Source of the DNA: Solen grandis
Taxonomy: Eukaryota; Mollusca; Bivalvia; Adapedonta; Solenidae
Length of the DNA: 64,000 nt
Reading direction: 5' to 3'
Assembly: GCA_021229015.1 (NCBI GenBank)
Contig: CM037788.1
Coordinates: forward strand, 47,655,520 to 47,719,519
Numbering within the stretch: position 1 is the stretch's first letter; the number at the start of each line of letters is the position of its first letter. The translations under genes were made by a program, and so were the position numbers. The notes under the pieces are model-generated. The model saw nothing but the letters and a program-made list of their open reading frames with translations, was not told where the DNA came from and made no database searches. Shown here in pieces: positions 22,869 through 35,405 of the stretch.

Positions 22869-23141
22869 AGGTTGATATTGTAGACTTATGTACCAAGATG
22901 GTAAAGTGGATATCTAAGAAAAACACTTTCTCTGATAATCTACTTATAAAATCTTCTAAAAGAATAAAATTATATTCTCTCTTGTACATTGAAATATGCG
23001 CAGAGTAAGAAAGAAAATACAAAAGGAAATATCAAAAAGAATCATTTATGGAAAAGGAAAAAAGAACTACAATGCATTGCCATGTATGATTCACTAAATC
23101 TCTTTGGTTTGTTTCATCAAATCCAATTTCATGTAGAGTGT

Positions 23142-23290
23142 ACTAACCCTTACACTGCTGTGGGCACTTGTGACTTCCTTTGTGACCAGTGCAGACCAAG
23201 ATCTGCCTGCACATCCATGCAGTCTGATCATGGTTTGCACTTGTCTATTCAGTCAATCAATTTTCACAATGCACCCCATTAAACACGAAG
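23142..23290 (+). mobile_element. hairpin MITE relic (family B-like)
   Basis: The left end CTAACCCTTACACTGCTG resembles the end of the MITE at 36338. Inside is an imperfect hairpin: TGCAGACCAAGATCTGCCTG pairs with CAGTCTGATCATGGTTTGCA around a short loop. I recall similar GTGCAGACC hairpin repeats as common in bivalve DNA. The right end is unclear. Confidence 0.5.
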
Positions 23291-24078
23291 AAAGGACAGG
23301 TTCAGTGAAGAATTTAGCATTGTTTGAATAAAATGTTATATTAACTGTAGATTGGAAATCAACAATAAAGACCATTTTTCTGTAACAGTGTTTGGTTTCA
23401 TTCACAAAAGATTTCATAATTCGTAATTCCTCGTAATACTTGAAGCGCTGGTAACATTACGCTGCTGAGACCTCCCCATACAAGTATTACATACATGTCT
23501 CTCAACTCTGCAAGAGCCATTAGTAAAGGGACAATTACATTGCGATAACAGTACAAAAAGTGGGATCAAACTTCAAAATGTTAACACAATACCCATTTTG
23601 GGGCAAAAAACTGTCTACCAGACAAAATTATAGGTTTAAAACCAAAAACAGACATGCTTGAATTTCACAGATTCTTATCAGACATGGACGTGGTGAAAGG
23701 TGCACAAATACAATATCTGATGAGACTTTCACGTCTCTTTGCCTTGTTTTCATTCATAATGACCTATGTCGATACGATTAGTAACTAGCTCATTTGAAAT
23801 TCTTAAGTGATGATTTTGAAATAAATGTCACTCATACCTGCGGACCTCATAAATCTTTCAGTTAATTACCAATAATTACCATTTCTTTACATTCTCAATG
23901 ACTTAAAACTTCAAACACATTGTGATCAGTATTTAAGACATTCTACTGATACTTTAACCCCAATATTTTCCAGTCAGGCCATCATTAAAAATATGTTTAT
24001 TTTCCTTGACTCAAATCTTTTAGCACAAGATTGATTTTTTCTTCAGCTCTTCAGTTTCACTCCTTTGGTCAATTTCAT
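23291..24078. other. low-copy DNA, no gene found
   Basis: Nothing recognised apart from AT-rich low-copy sequence. Confidence 0.4.
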
Positions 24079-24310
24079 TAGTCCCCTACCAGTGTTTACA
24101 CCGGAGGGGACTTTAGGTTGGCCCTCCGTCTGTGCCATTGATTGTCCGGAAATCTGGATGCCGGGATGACTTAAAAAACGTTTAAGATAATATTATGAAA
24201 CTTGATATATGAATAGATGGCAGTATGGAGATTCTGCATGTCACTTTGGGTTTTTTTTTCCTGGTTGCTATGGTAATGGAAAAATTATGCACCTCACAGG
24301 TAGGAGACTC
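24079..24310 (+). mobile_element. AGTCCCCTACC hairpin-end element (5' part)
   Basis: Opens with a hairpin (AGTCCCCTACC against GGAGGGGACT) and then TTGGCCCTCCGTCTGTG, the same layout as the AGCTCACCTGAGC family (5' hairpin, then a CCGTC-type leader) but with different sequence. It continues with a core including ATGAAACTTGATATATGAA and GGTTGCTATGGTAATGG. The 3' end was not found. Confidence 0.5.
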
Positions 24311-24431
24311 TAGTGTTGCGTGCAACACCAGTTATTGTTCATCCTGTTCTTCCTGCTGTTTTCATGCCACTTTAATAGGATATTCTCTGCAGTTTTCATT
24401 CAAACTTTGATGAGAGCACAGAGAAATCTAG

Positions 24432-24560
24432 GTATAACCATCAACCTATCACAAGCGACCTGGGAGGTTTTCCTCACATGACAAATCCAACGACCCTGCC
24501 AGGACTGAACCCTCGTCTATGAAGAGCTAAGTGATGTTAAGTCAACTACTTTACTCACAT
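24432..24560 (-). mobile_element. tRNA-derived SINE (family 1), minus strand, 3'-truncated
   Basis: The reverse complement carries AGGGTTCAGTCCTGGCAGGG (B box) and CATGTGAGGAAAACCTCCCAG. The SINE head ends about 30 bp before the 33-bp array. Confidence 0.65.
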
Positions 24561-24590
24561 CTCTATACAGGGATTTGAGTCAGTTTAAAG

Positions 24591-25983
24591 TTATCCCCAA
24601 CAACATTAAACATTGCATTGTTGTTATCCCCAACAACATTATACAATCAATTGTTGTTATCCCCAACAACATTATACATTGCATTGTTGTTATCCCCAAC
24701 AACATTATACAATTGTTGTTATCACCAACAACATTATACATTGCATTGTTGTTATCCTCAACAACATTATATGTTGTATTGTTGTTATCCCCAACAACAT
24801 TATACATTGCATTGTTGTTATCCCCAACAACATTATACATCACATTGTTGTTATCCCTAACAACATTATACATTGCATTGTTGTTCTCCCCAACAACATT
24901 ATACATTGCATTGTTGTTATCCCCAACAACATTATACATCATTGTTGTTATCCCCAACAACATTATACATTGCATTGTTGTTATCCCCAACAACATTATA
25001 CATTGCATTGTTGTTATCCCCAACAACATTATACATTGCATTGTTGTTATCCCCAACAACATTATACATTGCATTGTTGTTATCCCCAACAACATTATAT
25101 GTTGCATTGTTGTTATCCCCAACAACATTATATGTTGCACTGTTGTTATCCCCAACAACATTATATGTTGCACTGTTGTTATCCCCAACAACATTATACA
25201 ATTGTTGTTATCACCAACAACATTATACATTGCATTGTTGTTATCCTCAACAACATTATATGTTGTATTGTTGTTATCCCAACAACATTATATGTTGCAT
25301 TGTTGTTATCTCCAACAACATTATATGTTGCACTGTTGTTATCTCCAACAACATTATATGTTGCACTGTTGTTATCCCCAACATTATACAATCGTTGTTA
25401 TCACCAACATCATACATTGCATTGTTGTTATCCCCAACAACATTATACATTGCATTGTTGTTATCCCCAACAACATTATACATTGCATTGTTGTTATCCC
25501 CAACAACATTATACAATCACTTGTTGTTATCCCCAACAACATTATACAATCATTGTTATCACCAACAACATTATACAATGCATTGTTGGTATCCCCAACA
25601 ACATTATACATTGCATTGTTGTTATCCCCAACAACATTATACATCACATTGTTGTTATCCCCAACAATATTATACAATGCACTGTTGTTATCCCCAACAA
25701 CATTATATGTTGCATTGTTGTTATCCCCAACAACATTATATGTTGCACTGTTGTTATCCCCAACAACATTATACAATCATTGTTATCACCAACAACATTA
25801 TACAATGCATTGTTGTTATCCAAACAACATTATATGTTGCATTGTTGTTATCCCCAACAACATTATACATTGCATTGTTGTTATCCCCAACAACATTATA
25901 GATGGAATTGTTGTTATCCCCAACAACATTATACAATGGCATTGTTGTTATCCCCAACAACATTATATGTTGCACTGTTGTTT
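24591..25983. repeat. 33-bp minisatellite, about 42 units
   Basis: The unit is GTTGTTATCCCCAACAACAT followed by TATACATTGCATT. Every unit contains the inverted repeat TGTTGTT-ATCCCC-AACAACA. Variants include TATATGTTGCACTG and shortened TATACAATCATTGTTATCACC units. A block with CAATTGTTGTTATCACCAAC and the following units recurs 489 bp apart (24711 and 25200). The 11-codon period produces ORFs of up to 484 codons on both strands; these are artefacts. Confidence 0.95.
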
Positions 25984-26599
25984 TCTTTGGTTCCAGATAG
26001 ACTCGTGCATTAAATATAGTTACAAGTAGCACTGCATTGGGTAGCCAACATACTTTTAAACCTTGCAAAATATTTTAATTTAAAAATATTGAAAAAAGTT
26101 TTGTGATGTTAGGATTGTGCCCCTAATGTCTCAGATATTGTTGTCTGTTCCAGATGATGTGTAGAGACATTGTCTTGCCTAGTGTTCGTATCTGCATGTT
26201 GCAGCTTCGTACCTGCCTCCTCTGAATGTCAGGTGAGATGAAAATCTGGAGTAAAAAAAACAAAAAGGCAGTATAAATTTGACAAGGTGAGGACTTCTTC
26301 ATCTGAAGTTTGAGAAGGAATAGGCAGTGGAATTTTGGTGATAGTGGAATGAAATGTGCATGTTTGTGTTTTGGTTACACTTGTTGTTATATACGCAGTA
26401 AAACTTCTAAACAGATAAATGGACACGGCCGTCACAAATATGTTATTAATTCCCAAAACTTGGTGTTTTTATTTTATGTACATGTTTGTATGTATGTTAA
26501 AAATTCACAACAGATTCTGATTAAGAAAGTCATCTAAGGTTCAGGCACACATAAAAATCTCATTATGTAAAGTTAGATGATATTTATAGCAACCTATGA
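25984..26599. other. low-copy DNA, no gene found
   Basis: Two 75-codon ORFs lie on opposite strands of the same segment (26229-26537); neither is recognised. Confidence 0.4.
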
Positions 26600-27180
26600 T
26601 GGCTTTAAAGCAGCACTAGATGTAAGAAAGCTTCAGTATGAGAGAACCATTGAATGAAATTTATGGATGAGCCAAAACGAGACAATCATTTATGTAAGGC
26701 CATTGCCCTGTTTACGGCTGCTTTTAATACTTTGAGTAAAACAGCTGAAATTGTTATAAGACGTAATGGCCTGTGAGAGTGAACAATTGTTTGCCAAGAG
26801 CTCTTAAATACGCCAAGTTTATGTGAATTTCAGGAAATGTTTTCTATGTACGAATCATTGCAAGGCAGCTATCTGGGTCTGTAATGTCAACATGATTGTT
26901 GTTTGGAAGACACAATTGGATTGTTTGGATGATATTGACATGGGAGAACTAACACTTTAGCCGTCTCAAGTGGCAAATTGTGGTTGTTAAAGTGTTCACT
27001 CCAACACTAAGCTGTCATTAGAGGTCAGAACTCACTTGGGCAACCTTGTAATCAATCAAATGGCCAAGGTAAATGGTTAATGGGATTTAAATTAGAGGAG
27101 TGATAGTCTCCTTAGTTTCATTTGGTTCCCGCACAGACAAGGATGGAAAATAAATGCAATCAATGGTTACCTCTACAAGT
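26600..27180. promoter_or_regulatory. candidate regulatory stretch, weak
   Basis: Low-copy and free of visible repeats, with E-box-like CAGCTG, SOX-like ACAATTG/ACAATTGG, and TAATCAATCAAATGG. No ORF of note. Only motif density by eye supports this. Confidence 0.15.
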
Positions 27181-28133
27181 TCAAAATCTTTCCCAGGCAC
27201 AAAGTACTTGTCAAATTTTAGAACCGTCAAGAAGGATTAAAAATAATTGTAAGATTTTTATTTCCCAATTAAACAAAAAATAAATTAATAAGTTTTAATT
27301 CAATAATCATACTAAGCAAGGAACCTTTTACGTTGTCAGCTGCCATACTCCAAAAGAAACATTATTATACATCTTATTTCTATTAGGCAGTCACATGTTT
27401 ACTAATTAGAGATTTCACTGAATATGATCTGGTATTTTGAATACTTAAAGCATGGATTTGAGAAAATAATTGAATTAAATATACTAACACATTCATGGTT
27501 TTCATCTGGATGGATTGAAAGTCTGGGTGTAAGAATTAATTCTTCAAGAAGTCAGTAATTAACACTTCTTCAAAATTCCATCTGTTAATATCCCCGATCA
27601 GAGTTTCAAGTTTTGTAAATAAACAGTTATTGTATGGGTATGTTTTCTGATCATTCTTTTCCATAGCCATTTTGACCCAGTTTGTTGAATATTAAAGTTG
27701 CAGGAATAGGAAATATTGTAATTTTGATAGATTGGGTCAGAGTGTAATGAAAATTGGCAGATTACGGTTCTCAGTTTTGGTTTCATGTCCAATTCATCAA
27801 CAAGGCAAGTTTGTTTTGATAGATGTTAGACTTGTTTCTGTATATATAGCCACTTTCGAACATGATATACCACTATTGTATTTGATATACCACTATTTTA
27901 TTTGCATATTGGATTTTCTATTGATATTATTTGTATTGAAGTTAAGTCCTGATATGTTTGATTTAAATATTCATTTCCATTCCCTTTACATGTATTAATT
28001 ATTTTTCCATTAAGAACAGCTTTTGTATTTGTGCATATAGTAGTTAAAGAATAATTAATTAGAAAACACTAATCCTTCACAACAGTTCCTGGGTTGGACC
28101 AGTACTTTGCATCTGTGAAAGTCATGAGAGATT
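27181..28133. other. low-copy DNA, no gene found
   Basis: A short direct repeat GATATACCACTATT occurs twice near 27864-27895. Nothing else recognised. Confidence 0.4.
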
Positions 28134-28197
28134 CTAACTCATCAACAGGGCTTGAACCCATAACCCATGTACCGTACCACGGGACCACAACCCTCCT
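28134..28197 (-). repeat. tRNA-like relic
   Basis: The reverse complement has GTGGTCCCGTGGTACGG (A-box-like) and ATGGGTTCAAGCCCTG (B-box-like) at tRNA spacing. Flanking sequence does not pair as an acceptor stem. Confidence 0.4.
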
Positions 28198-30780
28198 GTA
28201 TCAATCATTACATTCATTTTATTTTTAGATTGTTTAATTCATTTTTAATGGCAAAGCTGTTTATTTCATCTACTTGCTTTATTCACATGAAGTATCTCAT
28301 GGTCCAGTGTCTATCTTCCAATGCCTTGAAATAGCCATCCATCATTCTACTGTGGAAAAACTAATCTCTGATAGTGACATAAATCATATCCTCATGTATA
28401 TTGTTTGACTCCCGCCTGATAGCGACTGTCCGTCAACCTTCTGATATATGTCATTGATATAGGATAATCGTTACAACTAGGGCGGGGTATGGCCAAGTGT
28501 TAAACAGTATCGGTATTGGGTGTTTAATTGATGGTGAATTTTGCAGGGAGGTGTTAATATTGGCATATATATTAACCATTGTGGACTTTGTAAACACTGG
28601 ACAGCCATGAGAGTGGCTTAAATAGAAACCTCCAGATTGTTTATTTTGACAGTTTTGACCACAAATATTTCACCAGGACAGATTGACCAATCAGAAACCA
28701 TGATCATGTACCATAAGCCATTGCTGGACTTTTCAGTCTTTCCAAAATGGGCCCTCCTGCTTTTCATCATTTATTAGTTCAAATGGAAAAAATTGTTTCT
28801 ACTTCATGAAAAGTAATTTGCAGTTCTTGCCTTCTCTAAGTTTTGGGCCTGACAGCCATTTTTTGTTTTGTATTTGGGACAGGCAATATTTTCAGTCTAC
28901 TAGACTGGATGACTGGCAGGTTTTGTGCAACATCAGGAAGATTGACTCTCACAAGCTACTTGTCAATCTCCAACACAGGAGATCTCGCACAGGTCTCAGC
29001 CACAGTTTGTTGAAAAATAGCAGAGTAACTGCTAAATCACAGGTAACCAATAGTGTGATGTTTGGTACACATCATGTCATGTACTCAGTGTGGCAGTGGT
29101 TGATGAGGAACCAGTCCACTGCCCCAGAGTTTGACAACGAGTGTTAGATATTTTACATGTCAAAGGAGCATAGCCATGAAGACCTTTATCATAGAGGAAT
29201 CTTTGGCCAGGAGTCAAACTCATGATCTATAGACTGGTACTCAGGAACCATGACTTTTCCATCCCAGTAAGCCCAGTTATTTCCCGAACTGACAGAACAC
29301 AGTCTAAAAGGAACCAAATATCCAGGGCAGTTGTCTGTAATATATCTGAGGACCAGTCCAAAGGTCAGAATCTAGAGTTCCATCATGGAGGGTGATGATT
29401 GGTTGAAAGATTCACTCTCTGATCATCTGTTACCCAGCTTTGATTTAAATGGGGATGTTGACAGCTGGTTCCCTAGATGATGAAACTTGTTAACATATTG
29501 TAGAAATCTAGAGTAGGTCAAGGAAAGGGTAAAGGAAAGTAATATTTCTTAAGATTTTGTCCCATATATACGTCCGTAAAGTAATGGCCTGCAGAATAAG
29601 CCATTCCAAAAACCAGCAGCTGAAATGTGCAGAAGTATTTTTTAAAAAATAAATCCTGTCATTGCTAAGTAAATAATAATTTAAAAAAAAAAAATGGAAC
29701 ATAGCAACCCAGAATGATAAGCACCTGTGTTAGAGCCAAGCTATCTAAATCTCATAATTATGAGTGGAATCTCTAACCTGGTGGTATTCAACCATGGTCA
29801 TATCTTATGAAACAGGTGCCAATTCCACCAAAGTCACTTATTTCATCATCCATATTTCCCTGATATTTACAGATATGCTTTTTGTTTAATGTTTCAACCC
29901 TTATATAAATGCCTAAATGTTTAATTTTCTTTAAGCAAATAGTGTTATCTATAATAAAATATATTGTTATCAGCTGTATGTAATTTACTTTAAATAATTC
30001 ATAAACAAGCATTGCGTATTTTTTTTTTTTTTTTTTTTTACCGTAGCTAAGAATTTAAATATTACTTAGTGAGAGATTGTTAGTGGAATTATTGAGCTGG
30101 CTTTATTTTCAGTCTATACCATAATTATACATGTATTATAAAATCAGTATTTTTCATCAGGGAACTAGATTTTGTTGATTTTGTGGATGGTTTACCTCCA
30201 AATATATAATTTCAAGCCCTTCAAAAATCCTCAACAATAAAAGTACTGATAAAATTGCCTTTAACTCATATCCAGCAAAATATGATGTCAGTAGAAGATC
30301 ATTAATTTACAGAACAGAATGCAACATTTGATAATAACATTTAGATGGAGAAAGAAATAAACAGGCCTCCAAAGTGTCAACCACCCCTCTTGCACCTCCC
30401 ATATGGGTGTACTCTTTCATGTGATTTGAGTCCATGTATGCCCTAGAAACCTGCTGTAGTGTAGATTAGCCAAAAGTATAATAAGCATCAGAATGGATGA
30501 TCTGGAAAAACTGTCCTTCATCTGTGGATGGAGCTTCCTGTGTGTACTGGCCTGAGGATGCCAAAAAATGAATACAAATCTCTGGTTCACAAGGTTTTTA
30601 CTATCACAAGATACTGCTTATCACTCTGTCTGATTTTTCGTATGCTTCTTCCGGAACTCCTTGTACACCTACACAGGTGTTTTCCTGTTTTGCATCACCC
30701 CTTATCCTTCATAGACTAATAACAAAGCTACAGGCTATCTCTTTTTTTATGATGTATAAACGTTCATATCTCCTCTACAG
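28198..30780. other. low-copy DNA, no gene supported
   Basis: The longest ORF (28806-29147, 113 codons) shows no recognisable domain. A minus-strand B-box-like scrap lies at about 29210-29280. A 21-T run sits at about 30019-30039. Confidence 0.4.
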
Positions 30781-31045
30781 GTTCTTGTGGCCAAATGTCC
30801 ACCCCATTACCAGGAGGTTGTGGGTTTGATCCCTGGCCAAAACCGTTACCAAGTCATGGTTCTGGTATATCTCACTTTCTTGGCGCTGAGCTTAAAACGG
30901 TAGTTTATGGACTGGTTGGCCCAAAATCAGAATGTGCAGTGCCACCTACCTGTTGCCTACAGTGTGATATTGCAGTGAAGAAGTGCTATATATATCATGT
31001 ATACTGTCCTAAGTGATTGAAATACCATCATTAAGATATTAAACC
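30781..31045 (+). mobile_element. tRNA-derived SINE (family 2)
   Basis: The head carries CTTGTGGCCAAATGTCCACC and a B box in TGTGGGTTTGATCCCTGG. The body has TTCTTGGCGCTGAGCTTAAA and GGACTGGTTGGCCC. The body pattern is shared with 32640-32878 and differs from family 1. A 73-codon ORF across it is not a gene. Confidence 0.65.
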
Positions 31046-31075
31046 CATGTAATCAAGCAAACAAAACAACATCTG

Positions 31076-31099
31076 AGAGAGAGAGAGAGAGAGAGAGAC
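31076..31099. repeat. GA microsatellite
   Basis: Uninterrupted GA dinucleotide run of about 11 units. Confidence 0.9.
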
Positions 31100-31284
31100 T
31101 ATTCTAAAATAAATAAAAAAGAACTATCTAGTCCTATTTATTGTGGTGTTTTGGGGAAGAAAAGTATATAAGATAGATAGCTGGAACCATGAATAATTTT
31201 ATAACTAAGTAAAGGTATCTTCAGTCAGTCATTCATCTGTCTTGTAAAGTGTTGGGATTAGAACAGTTGATATATTTGGCTCCC

Positions 31285-31440
31285 ATGGCTTCCAGCTGGC
31301 TTGCGGTAGGTCGATGGTTCTACCCGGGTACCTCTGTGTACTCGGTGTCTTCTTCCACCTGTAATTAGCTGGACGTCGCTATATGATTGAAATACTATCA
31401 CAGTGACGGTAAACCCCAGTACAACAACAACATAAATAAT
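31285..31440 (+). mobile_element. tRNA-derived SINE (family 1), 5'-truncated
   Basis: Starts within the body at CCCATGGCTTCCAGCTGGC and continues through GGTCGATGGTTCTACCCGG, CTGTAATTAGCTGGACGTCG and CAGTGACGGTAAACC. No A or B box remains. Confidence 0.7.
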
Positions 31441-32639
31441 TATATTAGTGGTGCAAAGTACTGGTCTTAGTAGGAGAAGTAAAGAGGGGATCAGAATTTC
31501 ATTGCAGGCAGGTAGAGTTCCAGCTCCACTGAAAGGGAGAGGAGGACTTTTCAATCTGTATCAGGGAACCAACTTTATACATAATCATGTGTTCTGGTTC
31601 CCAGCAGCAGCTGCAGCCATCTGGATCTGTAAAAAGGGGCAGCAATGACCTTGACCTTTGTAGGGTTTTCTGCAATGTTCTTCTGTCAAGGGAACAAGCA
31701 AAGTGTTACAAACAATAAATGGGACGCTTGGGACCTGACCTTGACCTTTATGAGATTATCAATCATGCCCAGCCTCAGGAAGAGATAACAACCTCATCAT
31801 GACTTATGATATACCCCAATACAACACAGGTAAAGACAGTTTAACATCAGACACTGTAATCCACTGCTATGTTTGCCATGTGGCAACCTCAGCCCTTGTA
31901 TGAACGCCACCTGGAGCCCGACCTCTGACCTACCCACACCTTGGTTGTACCAGGGCTGATTATGGCCATGTTTTATGGCCCACTGTCCCACATTGTTATT
32001 GCAGTTTTATGACCCTTGGCTGTCTGTCAGCTCGGTATGGGACCTGTATTGACAGGTAGGTACTGGGATTGATTTCAACCAGGCCACAGTCAAGATGTTC
32101 AGAGATATTCAGATTGTAACTATTGTGGTACCCAGCTGAAACCTTACCTTTAATTCATCCTGCAATTAAAATTTTCCAGACAGTTTTATTATGACTTGCT
32201 TTCAGCTTTTGATCACTTGAGTTGTGACCGCCAAATTAGAACTAATGCTTAATGATATGACTGAATAATGAAGGAGAATATAAGATTAGATGGGAAATTT
32301 CATATCTGTGGATAGCTCAGCTGTTGTCCTTTATTTTCATCACAATTATTTTAGAGGACTCTTGTTTTCTAAGCTAGGAGAGAATGAAAATCAAAAACAA
32401 CTGAAGAAAGGTTTTGCTAGAATAAATAATTATTTGTAGGTTGAAACCATGGTATAAAAAAAGAGAAATATACATAAAGAGTTAAGAAAAAAATCAAAAT
32501 AATGTAAGACAGAATTATAACGTTTTGGGGTAATATTTTTCATCCATCTATGTATTTTTGAGTTTTGATCTCCCATTTAAAGTCTGAGATTTCTCAACAT
32601 CTATTTAGATGTACATGTAAATAACTATTTAATCCCTAC
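31441..32639. other. low-copy DNA with paired TGACCTTGACCTTT sites
   Basis: TGACCTTGACCTTT occurs at about 31646 and again at about 31737, each two abutting inverted AGGTCA half-sites. Small ORFs lack motifs. Confidence 0.45.
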
Positions 32640-32878
32640 ATGAGGTCCCAGTGGCCAAGTTTGATCCCCAGCAGCAATTCACCAAAGTTGTAAAAATGGT
32701 ACTGGTATAGTTCATTTGCTTAGCATTCAGCATATAAGGGTAGTTCAAGGTACTGGTTGGCCCATTGTTAGGATAATGTGACTGGGTGTGGCATCATGCC
32801 ACATGTCTATGGCATGATACTGCAATGTGGCAGCACTTTATATAGTAGACTTGGCGGGACATTAAACCCATTAAAACA
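32640..32878 (+). mobile_element. SINE family 2, internally damaged head
   Basis: The head GTCCCAGTGGCCAAGTTTGATCCCC has lost the spacer between A and B boxes. The body TTTGCTTAGCATTCAGCAT and GTACTGGTTGGCCC match the copy at 30781, followed by CTGGGTGTGGCATCATGCC. Confidence 0.6.
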
Positions 32879-33264
32879 ATTTAATCCTCACTAAATCTCT
32901 TGTCATCTTGTGTCATCTTATTCCCCTCTTTGTTCTGCAGTGGAGATCCTGGTTATATGATGTCTACTGTTGCCTGCATTACACTGTATATATCAGTAAA
33001 TAAAACATTCCTGAAGCTGCTTACAATCTTAGATATGTTACATTATGAGAAATGAAGATGTCGCCTGAAGCAATCATGATGCATGAATTAAAAAAGACTG
33101 TTGTATTGAGAGAATTTGTAAGGCATATTTTCTTGGCATACAGAGAGCGGAATTTTTGCCGTGCCTTGCCAGAGAGTAATTAGGTCTCCCCTCACATTGT
33201 GGTAAGGAGACAATTTTGATTTTTATGCTGTCTGGATGAATGGATGGATCATGCCTGCTCCATT
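32879..33264. other. no recognisable feature
   Basis: Low-copy DNA; a 69-codon minus-strand ORF is not recognised. Confidence 0.4.
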
Positions 33265-33560
33265 TGATGGATTTTGAAATCACTTAGCAAAAATGTTCAC
33301 CATCACTAGATGTTGTGTGGCATGCAAAACCAAGTTCCGAAACTCTAAGGTCAAGGTCACACTTAGAGGACAAAAGTTAAAAATGGAGTCTATTTTCACA
33401 TCTTTTCCATAATTTTTTTTGTTCCATGATGGATTTTGAAATAACTTGGTAGAAATGTTAACCATCATGAGAAGATGAGTTGGGCATTATAAGACTGAGG
33501 TCTGTAGCTTCAAGGTCAAGGTCACACTTAGAGGGCAATAGTGAAATGGGGTCTTTTTGT
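33265..33560 (+). repeat. two tandem monomers with AAGGTCAAGGTCACA
   Basis: GATGGATTTTGAAAT, ATGTTCACCATCA and AAGGTCAAGGTCACACTTAG occur twice about 165 bp apart, matching the copy at 9985-10215. Each monomer has abutting AGGTCA half-sites. Confidence 0.7.
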
Positions 33561-34399
33561 CTTTTCTGGTCTATTTACACTTTGTCAATCCTTGTTGGAT
33601 TTACTGGCGAATGTAAACAATAGACAATTTAATGTACAACCATGTTGGGGTTGTATTGAATTTATTGTTCTACACAATTAATCCATCATGACATGGTTCA
33701 AAAAGAAATCTAACCATTTGAAGGATGCATTGTGTATTGAATTTATTTTCATGCAAATTACTATCACGAATATTGTTTTCAACAAGCAAATCTTTGTACA
33801 TATTGCAGAGGCCAAACATTGTGATGCAACGGCAAATATAAATGCAAGTTACGTATCAAATTTAAACTATTATATGAAATAGTGTTATGACATCACATGA
33901 ATTTTTCCAAACACAATGTTACATGTCACAGGAACAAATCATAAATGCTGTTAAGTATCAAATAAACTATAATTATGAAAGTAGAAAATAAACACACAAT
34001 GAAGTCTGACTTTTCAGGTAAAATGACATAAGCGACATAGTTCATTGGTGATCGTGTCCACACTATAACTTTGACATGCTTGGTATAGTAATGGAACTGT
34101 CTTTCTGTCTTTCTGTCTGTCCCTTTTGATCACATCAAATAGAAAATTTTGTCCAGTGTCATACATTCATGAACACTGCTTGAAGTTTGCCCATCTTAAA
34201 AAAAATGGCAGCAATTCATTAGCTGATTAGGGATGTTATACCATGGAAAAGAAGTAAGTCCATGTATTGGACAGACCTTATATATGGTGAGCTGGGGCTT
34301 GAGAAGATATGCTATTGGTTCAAAATGTTTTATATATTTGCCGTAAACTAAAAAAGTTTACAGGGTCTGACATATGAAAATATTGTTTGATATGTTATC
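33561..34399. other. low-copy DNA, no gene found
   Basis: A TTCTGTCTTTCTGTCTGTCC microsatellite-like patch is at about 34103. A 64-codon ORF (33688-33882) is not recognised. Confidence 0.4.
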
Positions 34400-34570
34400 T
34401 TAGAACTTGTAAAACCTGGTATGACACTTGACCCCAAATGTATATCTTGTGATTTATTTTGTTTTGACTCTAGATGCATTTTCACATAGTTTGATATGAT
34501 GCAATAGAATGTGGTATCTAAGCTTGGACCCCAAATACATAGCTCTAGTAGAGCCGCATTGTAATTTTGA
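34400..34570 (+). repeat. degenerate GACCCCAAATxTAT repeat
   Basis: TTGACCCCAAATGTATATC and TTGGACCCCAAATACATAGC, with TAGAGCCGCATTGTAA, match the vocabulary of 1440-1710 (inverted) and 55370-55910. Confidence 0.45.
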
Positions 34571-35342
34571 AGAAAATGTTGTTTATGCTAAAGCTTTTTT
34601 CTTTGAATAATATAATGTTTAAAAAAGTGCATAAGTAAAAACAGTAATTAACATTTCTATTCAACTTAGAATTTGTTCATGTTTTTCTCCCATTACTGTC
34701 ATTTGACTTAACAAAAAAATCCATCATCTTTGATTCATCATCTTTTGAAGAGTTTGCATGGTGTCTACTTTTTTTTTTTCAAGAAAAAATGAAACAAAAC
34801 AATAAATAGAACAAGCTTTCTCGTTAAGAAGGGTAATGAATGACATCAACACAGTAATGAACTGACAGATTTTATTTGAAAAAAGGTATGTTTTCCATCA
34901 TAGTGTTCTCGTCAAATGCTTGACCACACAAAACTGGCAAAAACTGGACCATTATAATCAAATATACGGCATTCAATACAAAGTGACAGCTCATGGTTGT
35001 TTTTCAGTGAGTGTGAATTCAGGTATGTTAGTGCACGCTTTTTTTTTAAAAAATGAAATAAGACTATAGATAGAGTTATCACTTATATATCCTCTTGAGT
35101 GATCACTGTAAATGTTACAAAACTAAGGTATTTTCTAGCTCAGTTGATCTTTTTCTTAAAAATGACCCTTTGTTTGTTTGCTTAGGTATCAATTTAAGTC
35201 ATTTTGGTACTTGGTCCATTTGAGACAGATATATAAGTACTGCATATGCAGCAGATTAGTGACAAGATACTACATCCTCTCATAGTATTCCTACATGGGT
35301 CAACCAACACTGCAACTGCCCTTATATGCTTTAAATTAACTT
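34571..35342. other. no recognisable feature
   Basis: AT-rich low-copy DNA with T and A runs. Confidence 0.4.
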
Positions 35343-35405
35343 AAGTATGTTACAGCAGGGGATCAGACCCATGTTGGTTTCTAACCACTTGGTCACCACT
35401 TGTAC
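35343..35405 (-). repeat. tRNA-like relic
   Basis: The reverse complement reads AAGTGGTGACCAAGTGGTTAG (A-box-like), then ATGGGTCTGATCCCCTG (B-box-like). No intact tRNA fold. Confidence 0.4.

Noticed and set aside
24575..26029. ORFs of 484, 466 and 342 codons
   Set aside because: Products of the 33-bp array in multiple frames and on both strands.
28806..29147. 113-codon ORF as a gene
   Set aside because: No domain, no splice context and no codon pattern that distinguishes it from chance.
30019..30039. 21-T run as a Pol III terminator or retrotransposon tail
   Set aside because: No SINE or LINE body precedes it on either strand.
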